A stretch of DNA of 63,582 bases from Alphaproteobacteria bacterium (GCA_016124645.1 WGNE01000027.1:1-63582); one strand, 5' to 3'. Counted from the first letter of the stretch, positions 34,299 to 44,422 are shown. Translations and numbers: made by a program. The notes: a model not told the origin generated them from the sequence alone.

Positions 34299-37200
34299 AT
34301 GTCCATGATGACGTCGCGGCGGTTCCTGCCGCTTTTCGTGACCCAGTTTCTGGGCGCGCTGAACGACAATCTTTTCAAGAACGCGCTGGTCATGCTGGTC
34401 ACCTTCAGGCTGGCGGCGCAATCGGCCGTTTCGCCGGAACTTCTCGTTCCGCTGGCGGGGGGCGTGTTCATTTTGCCTTTCTTCCTGTTTTCCGCCACGG
34501 CGGGGCAATTGTCGGACAAGATGGACCGCGCGCGCATGGCGCAATGGGTCAAGCTCGCCGAAATCGCCTTCATGGCCGTCGCCGCGCTGGGTTTCATGAT
34601 CCCCAGCATCGGCCTTTTGCTGCTGGTGCTGTTCTGCATGGGGCTGCATTCCACCTTCTTCGGGCCGGTGAAATACGCGATTTTGCCCCAGCATCTTGAA
34701 AAAGACGAACTGCTGCAGGGCAACGCCTATGTCGAGGCGGGCACCAATGTCGCCATCCTGCTCGGTACCATTCTGGGCGGGCAGCTCGTGGTTCTCAAGG
34801 GCGGAGAGGGGATCGTTTCCGTTCTTGTTCTCGCCGTCGCCGTCGCAGGGTATTTTTTCAGTCGCGGCATCCCCGAGGCGCCCGGCCCCGCGCCGGATAT
34901 CGAGATCAACAAAAATTTCTGGGCCGAAACGCTGGATATCCTCGCCCATGCGCGCCAGAACCTCGGCGTCTATCGCGCCATGCTGGCGATCTCGTGGTTC
35001 TGGCTGGTGGGGGCGACCTATCTTACGCAGTTTCCTGTTTTCGCCAAGGACTACCTCGGCGGCGACGCCAGCGTCGTCACCATGCTCATCACCCTGTTTT
35101 CAATCGGTATCGCCGCGGGCTCGGTCTATTGCGGCAAATTGCTGAAAGGTCAGGTGCAGGCGACCTATGTGCCCATCGCCGCCATCGGCATGGCGATCTT
35201 CGGCATCGATCTTTACTTCGCGACCCGCCATGGCGTGGAGGCGCCGGGCGCGCTGCAGACCGCATGGCAGTTCCTCGCCCATGCCGGCAACTGGCGCATC
35301 GTCATCGACATGTTCATGATCGCGGTCAGCGGCGGGCTTTTCGTGGTGCCGCTCTACGCCCTCGTGCAGAAGAACACCGAGCCCGAGCATCTCGCCCGCA
35401 CCATCGCGGGGCTGAACGTGCTGAACGCCTTGTTCATGGTCATTTCCGCGCTGATGAGCGTGATGCTGCTGGGCATGGGGTTCACCATCCCGCAGATCTT
35501 CCTCGTCATGGCGCTGCTCGACATTCTCGTCGCCGTCTATATCGTGCAGTTGCTGCCGGATGCGCTCATCCGCTCCGTCGCGCGCGCGATTCTGGGGCGG
35601 CTCTACCGCGTGGAGCTGAAGGGGGCGGAGAATTTCGAGAAGGCGGGCGAGCGCATATTGATCGTCGCCAACCATACCTCCTTCCTCGACGCCGCGCTCA
35701 TCGCCGCCTATATGCCGGTCAAGATTACCTTCGCCATCAATACCTATATCGCCAAGGCGTGGTGGATGAAGCCGTTCCTGAAGATCGTCGATGCCTTTCC
35801 CGTCGATCCCACGAACCCGATGGCGCTGAAATCCCTCGTCGATATCGTGAAAAGCGGGCGCATCGGCATGATCTTCCCGGAAGGACGCATCACCGTCACC
35901 GGCTCGCTCATGAAGGTCTATGAAGGCCCGGGGCTCATCGCCGACAAGGCGGGGGCGAAGATCCTGCCCGTGCGCATCGACGGCGCGCAGTTCACGCGCT
36001 TCTCGCGCCTGCAGGGCAAGGTGCGCATCCAGGCCTTCCCAAAAATCACCCTGACCGTGCTGCCCCCGCGCGAATTCCAGCTGCCCGAGGGCGTGATGGG
36101 CCGCAAGCGACGCCAGCTCGCCGCCGCGCAATTATACGACCTGATGTCGCAGATGATGTTCGACGCCAGCGACATCGACGCGCCGCTGCTGAACGGGCTG
36201 ATGCAGGCCGCAAGGCTGCACGGGCCGAACCATGTCATCGCCGAGGACCCGCAACGCCAGCCCGTCAGCTACCGCACACTCGTCAGCCGCGCCATGGCGC
36301 TGGGCCGCGTGCTGGACCGCCATGTGAAGGTGGCTGAAGAACCCGCCATTCCCGCCGTCGGCATCATGCTGCCCAACATGGTGGCGACGGTGCTGGCCTT
36401 CTTCGGGCTGCACAGCATCCGCAAGGTGCCGGCCATGCTCAATTTCTCCGCCGGGCCGGCGCAGACCTTAAGCGCCTGCAAGACGGCGGTCATCAAATCC
36501 GTCGTCACCTCCCGCCGCTTCGTCGAGATGGCCAAGCTGCAGGCGACCGTCGAGACGCTGACGGGCGAGGGCGTTGAAATGCTCTACCTCGAAGACCTCA
36601 AGGAAGACGTCGGCGTCGCGGACAAGCTTTGCGGGCTCGCCGCGCGCTATGCGCCGGGCATCATCGACGCGCTGAAGGAAAAGGCGGAGGCGGCCGCGCC
36701 TGCCGTCATCCTCTTCACCTCGGGCTCCGAAGGCACGCCCAAGGGCGTGGTGCTCAGCCACCGCAATATACAGGCCAACCGCCACCAGATTGCGAGCCGG
36801 GTCGATTTCGGGCCCAGCGACATCGTCTTCAACTGCCTGCCGATGTTCCATTCCTTCGGCCTCACGGGCGGCACGCTGCTGCCGATCCTGTCCGGCATCA
36901 GGGCTTTTTATTATCCCTCCCCGCTGCATTACCGCATCGTGCCGGAGCTCATCTACGACACCAACGCCACGATCTTGTTCGGCACGGATACCTTCCTCTC
37001 GGGCTATGCGCGTTTCGCGCATCCCTACGACTTCCACGCCATCCGCTACGTCTTCGCGGGCGCGGAGAAGCTGAAGGAGGACACCCGCCGCACCTATGCC
37101 GAAAAATACGGCGTGCGGATTTTCGAGGGCTATGGCGCGACGGAAACCGCGCCCGTCATCAGCATCAACACGCCCATGCACAACCGCCCCGGCTCCGTCG

Positions 37201-37733
37201 GGCGGTTGATGCCGGGCATGGAGCACAGGCTGGAGCCGGTCGAGGGCATCGACGGTCCGTCCGAAACCGGGGAGACGGGCAAGCTCGTCATCACCGGCCC
37301 CAACATCATGCTGGGGTACTTAAAATCCGACGCGCCGGGGGTTTTGCAACCGCCGGAAGACGGCTGGTACGACACCGGCGACATCGTGCAGCGCGACGAG
37401 GAAGGCTATATCACCATTCAGGGCCGCATGAAGCGCTTCGCCAAGATCGCGGGGGAGATGGTCTCGCTCACCGCCGTCGAGACCGTGGTGCAAAAGCTTT
37501 ATCCTGACGCGCATAACGCCGTCATCAGCGTGAAGGACGACAAGAAAGGCGAGAAGCTGATACTTTATACAACGCAGCAGGACGCGAAACAGGAAGACGT
37601 CGGCGCGCGTTTCCGCCAGCTGGGCCTGAGCGAGCTTTCGGTGCCAAGGCAAATCGTCATCCTGGCCGAGATCCCCGTGCTGGGCACCGGCAAGACGGAT
37701 TACATGGGCTTGAAGAAACTGGCGGAAGGTTAA
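34299..37733 (+). CDS. aas: LplT-PlsC-acyl-ACP synthetase fusion (Aas-like)
   Basis: This 1144-residue three-domain protein begins with an MFS transporter of LplT type (about 1-420, FVTQFLGALNDNLFKN). The second part is a PlsC acyltransferase (about 430-620, NHTSFLDAAL and FPEGR). The third is an AMP-forming acyl-ACP synthetase (about 640-1140, FTSGSEGTPKGVVLSHRN, GYGATETAP). In E. coli the first function is the separate protein LplT, while Aas holds the other two. The fusion should import lysophospholipid, activate a fatty acid and reacylate. It overlaps the convergent next gene by four bases. Confidence 0.9.
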   Translation: MSMMTSRRFLPLFVTQFLGALNDNLFKNALVMLVTFRLAAQSAVSPELLVPLAGGVFILPFFLFSATAGQLSDKMDRARMAQWVKLAEIAFMAVAALGFMIPSIGLLLLVLFCMGLHSTFFGPVKYAILPQHLEKDELLQGNAYVEAGTNVAILLGTILGGQLVVLKGGEGIVSVLVLAVAVAGYFFSRGIPEAPGPAPDIEINKNFWAETLDILAHARQNLGVYRAMLAISWFWLVGATYLTQFPVFAKDYLGGDASVVTMLITLFSIGIAAGSVYCGKLLKGQVQATYVPIAAIGMAIFGIDLYFATRHGVEAPGALQTAWQFLAHAGNWRIVIDMFMIAVSGGLFVVPLYALVQKNTEPEHLARTIAGLNVLNALFMVISALMSVMLLGMGFTIPQIFLVMALLDILVAVYIVQLLPDALIRSVARAILGRLYRVELKGAENFEKAGERILIVANHTSFLDAALIAAYMPVKITFAINTYIAKAWWMKPFLKIVDAFPVDPTNPMALKSLVDIVKSGRIGMIFPEGRITVTGSLMKVYEGPGLIADKAGAKILPVRIDGAQFTRFSRLQGKVRIQAFPKITLTVLPPREFQLPEGVMGRKRRQLAAAQLYDLMSQMMFDASDIDAPLLNGLMQAARLHGPNHVIAEDPQRQPVSYRTLVSRAMALGRVLDRHVKVAEEPAIPAVGIMLPNMVATVLAFFGLHSIRKVPAMLNFSAGPAQTLSACKTAVIKSVVTSRRFVEMAKLQATVETLTGEGVEMLYLEDLKEDVGVADKLCGLAARYAPGIIDALKEKAEAAAPAVILFTSGSEGTPKGVVLSHRNIQANRHQIASRVDFGPSDIVFNCLPMFHSFGLTGGTLLPILSGIRAFYYPSPLHYRIVPELIYDTNATILFGTDTFLSGYARFAHPYDFHAIRYVFAGAEKLKEDTRRTYAEKYGVRIFEGYGATETAPVISINTPMHNRPGSVGRLMPGMEHRLEPVEGIDGPSETGETGKLVITGPNIMLGYLKSDAPGVLQPPEDGWYDTGDIVQRDEEGYITIQGRMKRFAKIAGEMVSLTAVETVVQKLYPDAHNAVISVKDDKKGEKLILYTTQQDAKQEDVGARFRQLGLSELSVPRQIVILAEIPVLGTGKTDYMGLKKLAEG

Positions 37734-38239
37734 AGGTCGAAGCTTTGCGGCAGCGGCTTGCCGGCGGGCGCGGTCTGTTCTTTTTTCAGTTCTTCCACTT
37801 CCCCGCGGGCGGAAATGTCATAGACGGCCTCGTACTCCCCCGCGCGCTCGGTCACGCGGGCGGCGGCGCGAAAGCCTTCCTCGCGCGTTTCGACGAGCGC
37901 GCTTTCCAGCCAAAGGTTATCCGCGAAATAGAGCCGGAATTTCAAGTAGGCTGCAACCGTTTGCGCCGTCAGGTCCAGCGGGGCGTTGGCATTGACGTAA
38001 TGAATATTGGCGACGCTGCCGTCCAGCGGCACGATCTCGCCCTGCAGTTTCATGTACCATAACGGGCCGCCGCGCGGCTGGCCCTTGTCGAAGCGCAGCA
38101 GGGCGGCCTTCGGGTAAAAAGGCAGGGAAAGGCTTTCCACCAGCGTCTGGTCCGGGTTGAAGCGCATCGCGGGCTCGACCTTGTTGATGTCGCGCACGAG
38201 GGCGAGCTTTTCATCGGCGGCGGCGGTTTTCCAGCTCAT
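37730..38239 (-). CDS. Hypothetical protein, 169 aa
   Basis: This soluble protein has alternating beta-strand patterns (LWYMKLQGEIVPLDGSVANIHYVN) and no signal peptide. Its stop overlaps the stop of the convergent aas gene. It is divergent from holC. No family recognised. Confidence 0.65.
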   Translation of the reverse strand: MSWKTAAADEKLALVRDINKVEPAMRFNPDQTLVESLSLPFYPKAALLRFDKGQPRGGPLWYMKLQGEIVPLDGSVANIHYVNANAPLDLTAQTVAAYLKFRLYFADNLWLESALVETREEGFRAAARVTERAGEYEAVYDISARGEVEELKKEQTAPAGKPLPQSFDL

Positions 38240-38318
38240 GATGCGTTTCCGTTTTCCGTCTTGCGCTTGGCGGGGGTTTTCACCAATAATAGGTCATTAT
38301 TCAAGGTGATGACAAGAT

Positions 38319-38768
38319 ATGACGGATATCCGCTTCTACCACATGCAGCAAAAGCGACTGGAGCAGGCCCTGCCCGAGATTCTCGGCAAGGCGCTGGAGC
38401 GCGGGATGCGCATCGTGGTCAAGGCGGGCAGCCGCGAGCGCGTCGAGGCGCTCGATGCCGTTCTCTGGACTCAGGACGCCGCGAGCTTCCTGCCCCACGG
38501 CTACCTGCGCGACGGTTTCGAGGCGGAGCAGCCCGTCTGGCTGACGACCGAAGAGGAAAACCCCAACGGGGCGACCGTCCTCATCCTCGCCGACGGCGCG
38601 ACCTCGGGCGCGGTTGCGGATTACGCGCTGTGCTGCGAATTGTTCGACGGCAACGACGACGAAGCCGTGCAGGCCGCCCGCGCGCGCTGGAAGGATTACA
38701 AGGAGCAGGGGCACGAGATCAGCTACTTCCAGCAGGACGACGCCGGCAGGTGGCAGCAAAAGCAATAG
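38319..38768 (+). CDS. holC: DNA polymerase III chi subunit
   Basis: This 149-residue protein opens with IRFYHMQQKRLEQALP and contains ALDAVLWTQDAASFLPHG and FDGNDDEAVQAAR, all typical of HolC. Chi links the clamp loader to single-strand binding protein. It follows an 80-bp gap divergent from the hypothetical gene at 37730. It lies near pepA, as in many proteobacteria. Confidence 0.88.
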   Translation: MTDIRFYHMQQKRLEQALPEILGKALERGMRIVVKAGSRERVEALDAVLWTQDAASFLPHGYLRDGFEAEQPVWLTTEEENPNGATVLILADGATSGAVADYALCCELFDGNDDEAVQAARARWKDYKEQGHEISYFQQDDAGRWQQKQ

Positions 38769-38838
38769 GTTCTTCTAAAAGTTTTTTGGCAACAACGGGC
38801 CCGCAGGCGGGCGCATATTCGAAGAAAAGGAAAACATC

Positions 38839-39396
38839 ATGAACAAGTGGATGAGAGGCGTAGTGCATTTCGCCGTTATCGGGGGCATGGCTTTCGCGGG
38901 CGGTTTCGCCGCGCAGGCGCTGTTGCATCCCACCACCGTCCAGGCGCAGCTGGTGCCCGAGGACGTCTATAAGGACAGCGGCAACAGCAGCTCGCCCCAG
39001 ATCATCAACCAGGGGCCGACCAACCTTGCGCAGAACGTGCTGACGCTTTCCGACCTGAAGAACCGCAAGGGCATTTCCGCCTTCGTCAACGACGGCCAGC
39101 CCGGCCAGATCTTCTACGGCGACAACGGCAACATCCGCATCCAGCTCGGCACCTATACCGGCGCGGGCGAGCGCGGGCTGCCCCTTATCGCCCTGTCGGA
39201 CAGCGGCGGCAACGTGCGCCTGCTCTTCCGCCTCGCGGGGGATAACCAGTCGCCGGTGATGATCATGAAGGACAACAGCGGCAAGGACCGCATGGTCATG
39301 GGCCTCGGCATCGGCTCGGGCACCAACCAGGAGCCCTTCCTCGCCGTCACCGACAAGGACGGCAAGCGCAAGATGATCTTCGGCGAATACAAGTAA
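38839..39396 (+). CDS. Hypothetical exported protein, 185 aa
   Basis: An N-terminal hydrophobic helix (about residues 8-28) acts as signal or anchor. The remainder is repetitive beta structure: GQIFYGDNGNIRIQLGTY, GLPLIALSDSGGNVRLLFRL, MVMGLGIGSGTNQEPFLAVTDKDGKRKMIFGEY. Similar short strand repeats occur in bacterial secreted proteins of unknown role. It is followed by a strong terminator. Confidence 0.7.
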   Translation: MNKWMRGVVHFAVIGGMAFAGGFAAQALLHPTTVQAQLVPEDVYKDSGNSSSPQIINQGPTNLAQNVLTLSDLKNRKGISAFVNDGQPGQIFYGDNGNIRIQLGTYTGAGERGLPLIALSDSGGNVRLLFRLAGDNQSPVMIMKDNSGKDRMVMGLGIGSGTNQEPFLAVTDKDGKRKMIFGEYK

Positions 39397-39412
39397 CGCC
39401 GCGCAGACCTGA

Positions 39413-39445
39413 AAAAAGGGCGCGCCCGCAAGGGCCGCCCTTTTT
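39413..39445. terminator. Bidirectional rho-independent terminator
   Basis: Ten-base-pair stem AAAAAGGGCG/CGCCCTTTTT (39413-39422, 39436-39445) between convergent genes ending at 39396 and 39463. Confidence 0.88.
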
Positions 39446-39462
39446 CGTCGCCGTCTGAAAGC

Positions 39463-39828
39463 CTATTCGCCCGAAAGCCCCTCGGGGTTGCAAGGGAAGG
39501 CGCGGGCGAAGGCGGCGGCGGCGGTTTGCCCCGCGTCCTTGCCCGCCGTCGCGGGAAAGCGCGCGGCGTAGTCCTTGAAGATATCGACGTATTGCTGGCT
39601 GCGGATATGCGCGTGGTGACAGGCGCGGAAACCGCCGATCGCGCTTTTCAACATCCGGTCCGCGATCGCGTTCACATAGCCCGCGCAATAGCCGTAGTCG
39701 AGGTCGTCATGGCTGTTGCACTGCTGCATGAGCGCGGCGGTGGTCAGGCGCGGCGCGGCCTGCGCGGAGCTGGACGGAACGGCGGCGCAGAAAAGAAGCA
39801 AGGCGGTCGTCAGGGCGGCGAAACGCAT
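39463..39828 (-). CDS. Rap1a/Tai-like secreted protein
   Basis: This 121-residue protein starts at the internal ATG after AGGGGA. A Sec signal (about 1-24) is followed by a small helical domain with C..HDDLDYGYCAGYVNAIAD and later CHHAHI and FPC. That cysteine pattern resembles the Rap1a/Tai fold, which includes immunity proteins against T6SS amidases. No toxin or T6SS gene lies nearby, so this is probably a housekeeping or orphan member. Confidence 0.6.
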   Translation of the reverse strand: MRFAALTTALLLFCAAVPSSSAQAAPRLTTAALMQQCNSHDDLDYGYCAGYVNAIADRMLKSAIGGFRACHHAHIRSQQYVDIFKDYAARFPATAGKDAGQTAAAAFARAFPCNPEGLSGE

Positions 39829-39873
39829 GTCTGTTGTCCCCTCAAAAAACGCGAAAAGAATACAAGCCAGAAT

Positions 39874-39910
39874 AAAAGACGGCCCCCCGCAAGGCAAGGG
39901 GCCGTCTTTT
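39874..39910 (-). terminator. Terminator of the M23 peptidase gene
   Basis: Perfect 13-bp stem AAAAGACGGCCCC/GGGGCCGTCTTTT (39874-39886, 39898-39910), 20 bp past the M23 stop. The A/T runs make it usable in either direction. Confidence 0.88.
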
Positions 39911-39930
39911 GAACGTTGCGTTGCGCGCGC

Positions 39931-41763
39931 TTAGCGGGCGGGCGCGTGTTCGGGCGTCGGCAGGCCGGCGGCCGAGGCGACGGCGGGGGCCGAAGCGGGC
40001 TGTTCCAGCTTGTCGAACTCGCCCTTCACGCGGGCGACGATCGCCTTGAACTTGTGCAGGTCCTTGCCGTGCAGCGCGCGGCCGCCCGCGACCTTGACCG
40101 TGGCGGGGTTGACCTGACGGCCGTTGATGAGGATTTCGTAGTGCAGGTGCGGGCCGGTGGAGCGGCCGGTGGTGCCGACATAGCCGATGACCTGCCCTTG
40201 CTTCACGTGGCTGCCGCGGCGCAGCCCCGCGCGAAAGCCCTTCATATGGGCATAGGCGGTTTCCAGCCCGCGGCGGTGGCGGATGCGCACGTAGTTGCCG
40301 TAGGTGCTCCAGGGGCCGATGCGCTCGATGACGCCGTCGCCCGCGGCATAGATCGGCGTGCCGCGCGGCACGGCGAAGTCGATGCCCTTGTGCATCTTGC
40401 TGTAGCCCAGAATGGGGTGGTAGCGCATGCCGAACCTGGAACTGATGCGGATATGGGTGCTGTTGACCGGCGTCCTCATCAGCGGCTTCTTGACCGACTG
40501 GCCGGCGGGGTCGAAATATTCGACGTTGCCCTGCGCGTCCTCATAGCGGTAGAGCGGCATGGCGCGGTCGTTCAGGCCGAGGTTGGCGTAGAGGATCTTG
40601 CCGCGGCCGGGGGCGGATTGCCCGTCGTCGGTCACGTAGTCTTCATAGAGGACGTCGAAGGTGTTGCCGCCCTGTATCTCGCGCTGGAAGTCAACGCCCC
40701 AGGAATACATCTTGATCATCTCGAGAATCACGGCGTCGGGCACGCCCTGCGCCTTGGCGGAGACGTAGAGCGAGTTGTCGATCTTGCCGCTGAAGGCGCG
40801 CAGCTCGCGGTGGACGGGTTTTTCGGCCTCTTTCGCCGTGAAGGCGCCGTCGTCGCCGCGGCGGACCGTGACGGAGCTGACGAGGTCTTTCTGGATGCGC
40901 AGGCCGTTGAATTCGGGATCGTCCGCGGTCGGGTCGTTGTGGAAGAAGACCGTGATCTTGTGGCCGATGTTCAAATCGCGCGGGTCATAGACCTTGCGCA
41001 GCGCCTCGATGGCGTTGAAGGCGTCGTCGCGCGGCACGTCGTTCTTGACGAGCAGGTCGATGAGCGTATCGCCCTTGCCCACCATGACGTGGCGCTGGGA
41101 CATGAAGGCGCCGCTGGCCTGCAGGATCTTGTGGATGCCGTTCTGGATGACGGCCAGCTGGCGGCTGATGGCCGGAACGGCGGGGCGCGCGGGCGCGGCG
41201 CTGCCCGCGGCGGGCTCGACGGCGGCCGCTTGCTGCGCGTCGGTTTCATCCGCGGAGGAAAGCGCGTCGTCGCCCGCGATCAGCGCGATGCGGCGCGATG
41301 GGTGAACGGCTTGCGGCGCGGGCGCGTCCGGCGTGCCGTACTGGTAGCTCGGCGCGACGGGCGTGGCCGCGAAGGCGGCCTTCATGTTGCTGACGGGCGC
41401 GCTTTTGGCGGAAACGGCCACAGGCGCGTCCTGCGGTCCCGGGGAAGTGCTGAAGGGCGTGGCGGTCTGCGCGGCGGCGGTGTGCACGGCGGGCGCGGCG
41501 GCGGCAGGCGCGTCCTTTTTCATGAACGACCAGATGCCGAGAGAAACGACGGCGACGGCGAGAAGGGAGAGGACCGCATGACGAAGGCCCGGTGCGGAAC
41601 GGCGGTGCGGGCGGCTTGTGCTGAAAATTCTTGTCCTTGGCGTGGTGAACTGTAACAAGGTTTCGCTCTTTTTGTTGTTGCTGTTGGGGGTCAGGTCGGG
41701 AGTGAACACGAGAACAGGCGTGAAAGCAAGGCTGTAAAATGACCGTTCAATTATCCTTCCCAT
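39931..41763 (-). CDS. M23-family murein endopeptidase
   Basis: This 610-residue protein has a short cytoplasmic N-terminus, one membrane anchor near residues 62-80 and an Ala/Pro-rich linker. A LysM/OapA-like region (MVGKGDTLIDLLVKNDVP) follows, then a C-terminal LytM domain with metal ligands HKGIDFAVPRGTPIYA and the catalytic HLHYEI. It should cleave peptidoglycan cross-links in the periplasm, in growth or division. The start is uncertain because no good ribosome site precedes the ATG. It is followed by a strong terminator. Confidence 0.88.
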   Translation of the reverse strand: MGRIIERSFYSLAFTPVLVFTPDLTPNSNNKKSETLLQFTTPRTRIFSTSRPHRRSAPGLRHAVLSLLAVAVVSLGIWSFMKKDAPAAAAPAVHTAAAQTATPFSTSPGPQDAPVAVSAKSAPVSNMKAAFAATPVAPSYQYGTPDAPAPQAVHPSRRIALIAGDDALSSADETDAQQAAAVEPAAGSAAPARPAVPAISRQLAVIQNGIHKILQASGAFMSQRHVMVGKGDTLIDLLVKNDVPRDDAFNAIEALRKVYDPRDLNIGHKITVFFHNDPTADDPEFNGLRIQKDLVSSVTVRRGDDGAFTAKEAEKPVHRELRAFSGKIDNSLYVSAKAQGVPDAVILEMIKMYSWGVDFQREIQGGNTFDVLYEDYVTDDGQSAPGRGKILYANLGLNDRAMPLYRYEDAQGNVEYFDPAGQSVKKPLMRTPVNSTHIRISSRFGMRYHPILGYSKMHKGIDFAVPRGTPIYAAGDGVIERIGPWSTYGNYVRIRHRRGLETAYAHMKGFRAGLRRGSHVKQGQVIGYVGTTGRSTGPHLHYEILINGRQVNPATVKVAGGRALHGKDLHKFKAIVARVKGEFDKLEQPASAPAVASAAGLPTPEHAPAR

Positions 41764-42056
41764 CCATAATAGGATGAAAAGCCGTGGGTTACCAAAGACA
41801 AATCTCTTTTACATGACATAACGCGCCAAGAAAATTTTTCCTGAATCTATTTTCATATTGCAGATATTTCTGTCACATTTTGTGAGCCAAACAGGACCGA
41901 AACGGGCGACTCTGGGCTGGACTGGACAATATAAATGTGTAGGATTGCGCGAAGTATTCTCAATTACAGGGTGATTCAGGCATTATGAGCACCACTTCGC
42001 AACCGGACCCGCAACCGGGCCCCGACAAAGAAACAGCGACCAAGGAAACAGGGACG

Positions 42057-42890
42057 ATGACGAACGCAAGCACGCTCATGAAGGGCAAACGCGGTCTGGT
42101 GATGGGCGTGGCGAACGACCGCTCGATCGCCTGGGGCATCGCCGAGATGGCGCACCGCCACGGCGCGGACCTCGCCTTCACCTTTCAGGGCGACGCGCTG
42201 GAAAAACGCGTGCGCCCGCTGGCCGATTCAGTCGAATCCAAGATCGTCCTGCCCTGCGACGTGACCGACCCCAAAAGCATCGATGCGACCTTCACCGCGA
42301 TCGAGAAGGAATGGGGCGAGCTGGACTTCGTCGTCCACGCCATCGCTTATTCCGACAAGAACGAGCTGGACGGGCTCTACCTCGACACCACGCGCGAGAA
42401 CTTCCTGAAAACGATGGATATTTCCGTCTATTCGCTCACCGCGGTCGCCCAGCGCGCCGTGCCGCTGATGAAAAAGGGCGGCAGCATCATCACCATGACC
42501 TATTACGGCGCGGAACGCGTGATGCCGCATTACAACGTGATGGGCGTGGCGAAAGCGGCGCTGGAAGCTTCCGTGCGCTATCTCGCCAACGACGTCGGCC
42601 CGCAGGGCATCCGCGTCAACGCCATCAGCGCGGGGCCGATCAAGACGCTGGCCGCCAGCGGCATCGGCGATTTCCGCTACATCCTGAAATGGAACGAGCT
42701 CAACTCCCCCCTGCGCCGCAACGTGACGACGCAGGAAGTGGGCGGCGCCGGGCTGTTCCTGCTCAGCGACCTCGGCACCGGCGTGACGGGCGAGGTTCTC
42801 TACGTCGATAGCGGCTATCACACCGTCGGCATGGTCTCGGTCGATAGCGCGAAGCAGACGGCCGAGCTGCTGCAGGGCATTTCCGGCTGA
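42057..42890 (+). CDS. fabI: Enoyl-ACP reductase (NADH)
   Basis: This 277-residue short-chain dehydrogenase has the FabI-specific opening [23 protein letters not shown] and the catalytic [22 protein letters not shown] (Tyr-x6-Lys type). It catalyses the last reduction of fatty-acid elongation. I prefer the ATG at 42057, which gives the usual length, over one at 41985. Its TGA overlaps the aroC ATG (TGATG). The ~290-bp AT-rich upstream region contains no gene. Confidence 0.93.
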   Translation: MTNASTLMKGKRGLVMGVANDRSIAWGIAEMAHRHGADLAFTFQGDALEKRVRPLADSVESKIVLPCDVTDPKSIDATFTAIEKEWGELDFVVHAIAYSDKNELDGLYLDTTRENFLKTMDISVYSLTAVAQRAVPLMKKGGSIITMTYYGAERVMPHYNVMGVAKAALEASVRYLANDVGPQGIRVNAISAGPIKTLAASGIGDFRYILKWNELNSPLRRNVTTQEVGGAGLFLLSDLGTGVTGEVLYVDSGYHTVGMVSVDSAKQTAELLQGISG

Positions 42891-43972
42891 TGTCGGCCAA
42901 TACCCTCGGAACGCTTTTCAGGTACACCACATGGGGCGAAAGCCACGGCCCCGCCATCGGCGCCGTCGTCGATGGCGTGCCGCCGGGCATCGAATTGTCC
43001 GAATCCGACATCCAGCCCTTCCTCGACCGGCGCAGGCCGGGGCAGAACCGCTTCGCCACCCAGCGCAGCGAGGCGGACGCGGTGGAAATCCTTTCCGGCG
43101 TCTTCGAGGGGCGCACGACCGGCACGCCCGTCAGCCTCATCATCCGCAATACCGACGCGCGCTCCAAGGATTACAGCGACATAAAAGACAAATTCCGCCC
43201 CGGCCATGCGGATTTCACCTATGACGCCAAATACGGTTTCCGCGATTATCGCGGCGGCGGGCGCTCTTCCGCGCGCGAAACGGCCAGCCGCGTGGCGGCG
43301 GGGGCGGTGGCGCGCAAGGTGCTGGCGGCGCAGCTTGGGCAAGACGTTATCATACGCGCCGGCGTGGTGCAGATGGGCCCGCACAAGATAAACCGCACCA
43401 ACTGGGACTGGAACGCGGTGCGGGAAAACCCGTTTTTCACGCCCGACGCTTCCGTCGTATCCGCATGGGAGAAATTCCTCGACGATACGCGCAAGAACGG
43501 CAGCAGCACGGGCGCGGTGGTCGAGGTCGTGGCCTCCGGCATTCCCGCCGGGCTCGGCGCGCCGGTGGCGGACAAGCTGGACGCGGAGCTCGCCAAGGCG
43601 ATGATGGGCATCAACGCCGTCAAGGGCGTCGAGATCGGCGCGGGTTTTGCCTGCGTGGAGATGGGCGGGGAAGAAAACGCCGACCAGATAAGAATGAAGG
43701 ACGGCCAGCCGCATTTCCTTTCCAATAACGCGGGCGGCATCCTCGGCGGCATTTCGACCGGGCAGGATATCGTCGTGCGGATCGCCTTCAAGCCGACGAG
43801 CTCGATCCTCACGCCGATGAAAACCATCGACATCCATGGCGCGGAGACGGAAATCGTGACCAAGGGCCGCCACGACCCCTGCGTGGGCTTGCGCGGCGCG
43901 CCGGTGGCGGAAGCGATGATGGCGCTGGTGCTCTGCGATCACTGGCTGCGGCACAAAGCGCAGTGTCTTTAA
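42890..43972 (+). CDS. aroC: Chorismate synthase
   Basis: This 360-residue protein has the family signatures [33 protein letters not shown] and [18 protein letters not shown], plus a C-terminal GRHDPC. It makes chorismate from EPSP using reduced FMN. It is translationally coupled to fabI by a one-base overlap. Confidence 0.95.
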   Translation: MSANTLGTLFRYTTWGESHGPAIGAVVDGVPPGIELSESDIQPFLDRRRPGQNRFATQRSEADAVEILSGVFEGRTTGTPVSLIIRNTDARSKDYSDIKDKFRPGHADFTYDAKYGFRDYRGGGRSSARETASRVAAGAVARKVLAAQLGQDVIIRAGVVQMGPHKINRTNWDWNAVRENPFFTPDASVVSAWEKFLDDTRKNGSSTGAVVEVVASGIPAGLGAPVADKLDAELAKAMMGINAVKGVEIGAGFACVEMGGEENADQIRMKDGQPHFLSNNAGGILGGISTGQDIVVRIAFKPTSSILTPMKTIDIHGAETEIVTKGRHDPCVGLRGAPVAEAMMALVLCDHWLRHKAQCL

Positions 43973-44422
43973 ACGTCTTCTTTTAAAAACAGAGTCAAAT
44001 CAGATTCTTGCGGCGCTTGTTTGAAGTGAATGCGAATCGCTTTGCGCGAAATTCCGCGTTTTTGAATGCCTGTGTACATAAAAATGAAAAAAGCTGTAAA
44101 AACAACGCCGCGCGGTACACGCCAAGGTCTTGTAATCCAATAATATTTAATGATTTCAGTACAGGGCCGAAAAAGGACTCGACTCTTATCCACAGAAAAT
44201 AGAGACTCGGACTCAAGGAAAAGCACCGCCCCGGTTTTCCGTGGCAGTGCCTCCCTTAATACTTCGCTTCGATGATATTGCCCCATGTGTTTCCGCGCAT
44301 GGGGCTTTTTTTTTGCCGCCGAATTATCCTCAAAATATATCCGCAAATTATTTGTCGTTCAATGGCGAATGTTGGGATACTCTCTATAAAATTTCTCGAA
44401 CGGATTCCAAAAAGGTATTGAC
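43973..44422 (+). other. 450-bp gap between aroC and sppA
   Basis: No convincing gene. Two minus-strand frames (43969-44346 and 43995-44216) lack ribosome sites, and the longer one runs through a terminator. The plus strand shows a hairpin GCACCGCC/GGCAGTGC with one mismatch (about 44223-44250), then a strong terminator at 44280-44314. A small RNA of roughly 100-150 nt ending there is possible. AT-rich elsewhere. Confidence 0.4.
44280..44314 (+). terminator. Rho-independent terminator
   Basis: Stem GCCCCATG/CATGGGGC (44280-44287, 44298-44305) followed by nine T residues. It ends aroC transcripts or an unannotated small RNA. Confidence 0.85.

Noticed and set aside
39463..41763. Toxin/immunity pair formed by the M23 peptidase and the Rap1a-like protein
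   Set aside because: Separated by a strong terminator, and the M23 protein is membrane-anchored with a LysM-like region, typical of housekeeping wall enzymes.
43969..44346. Minus-strand ORF of 125 codons between aroC and sppA
   Set aside because: Spans the terminator at 44280-44314 and lacks a ribosome site.
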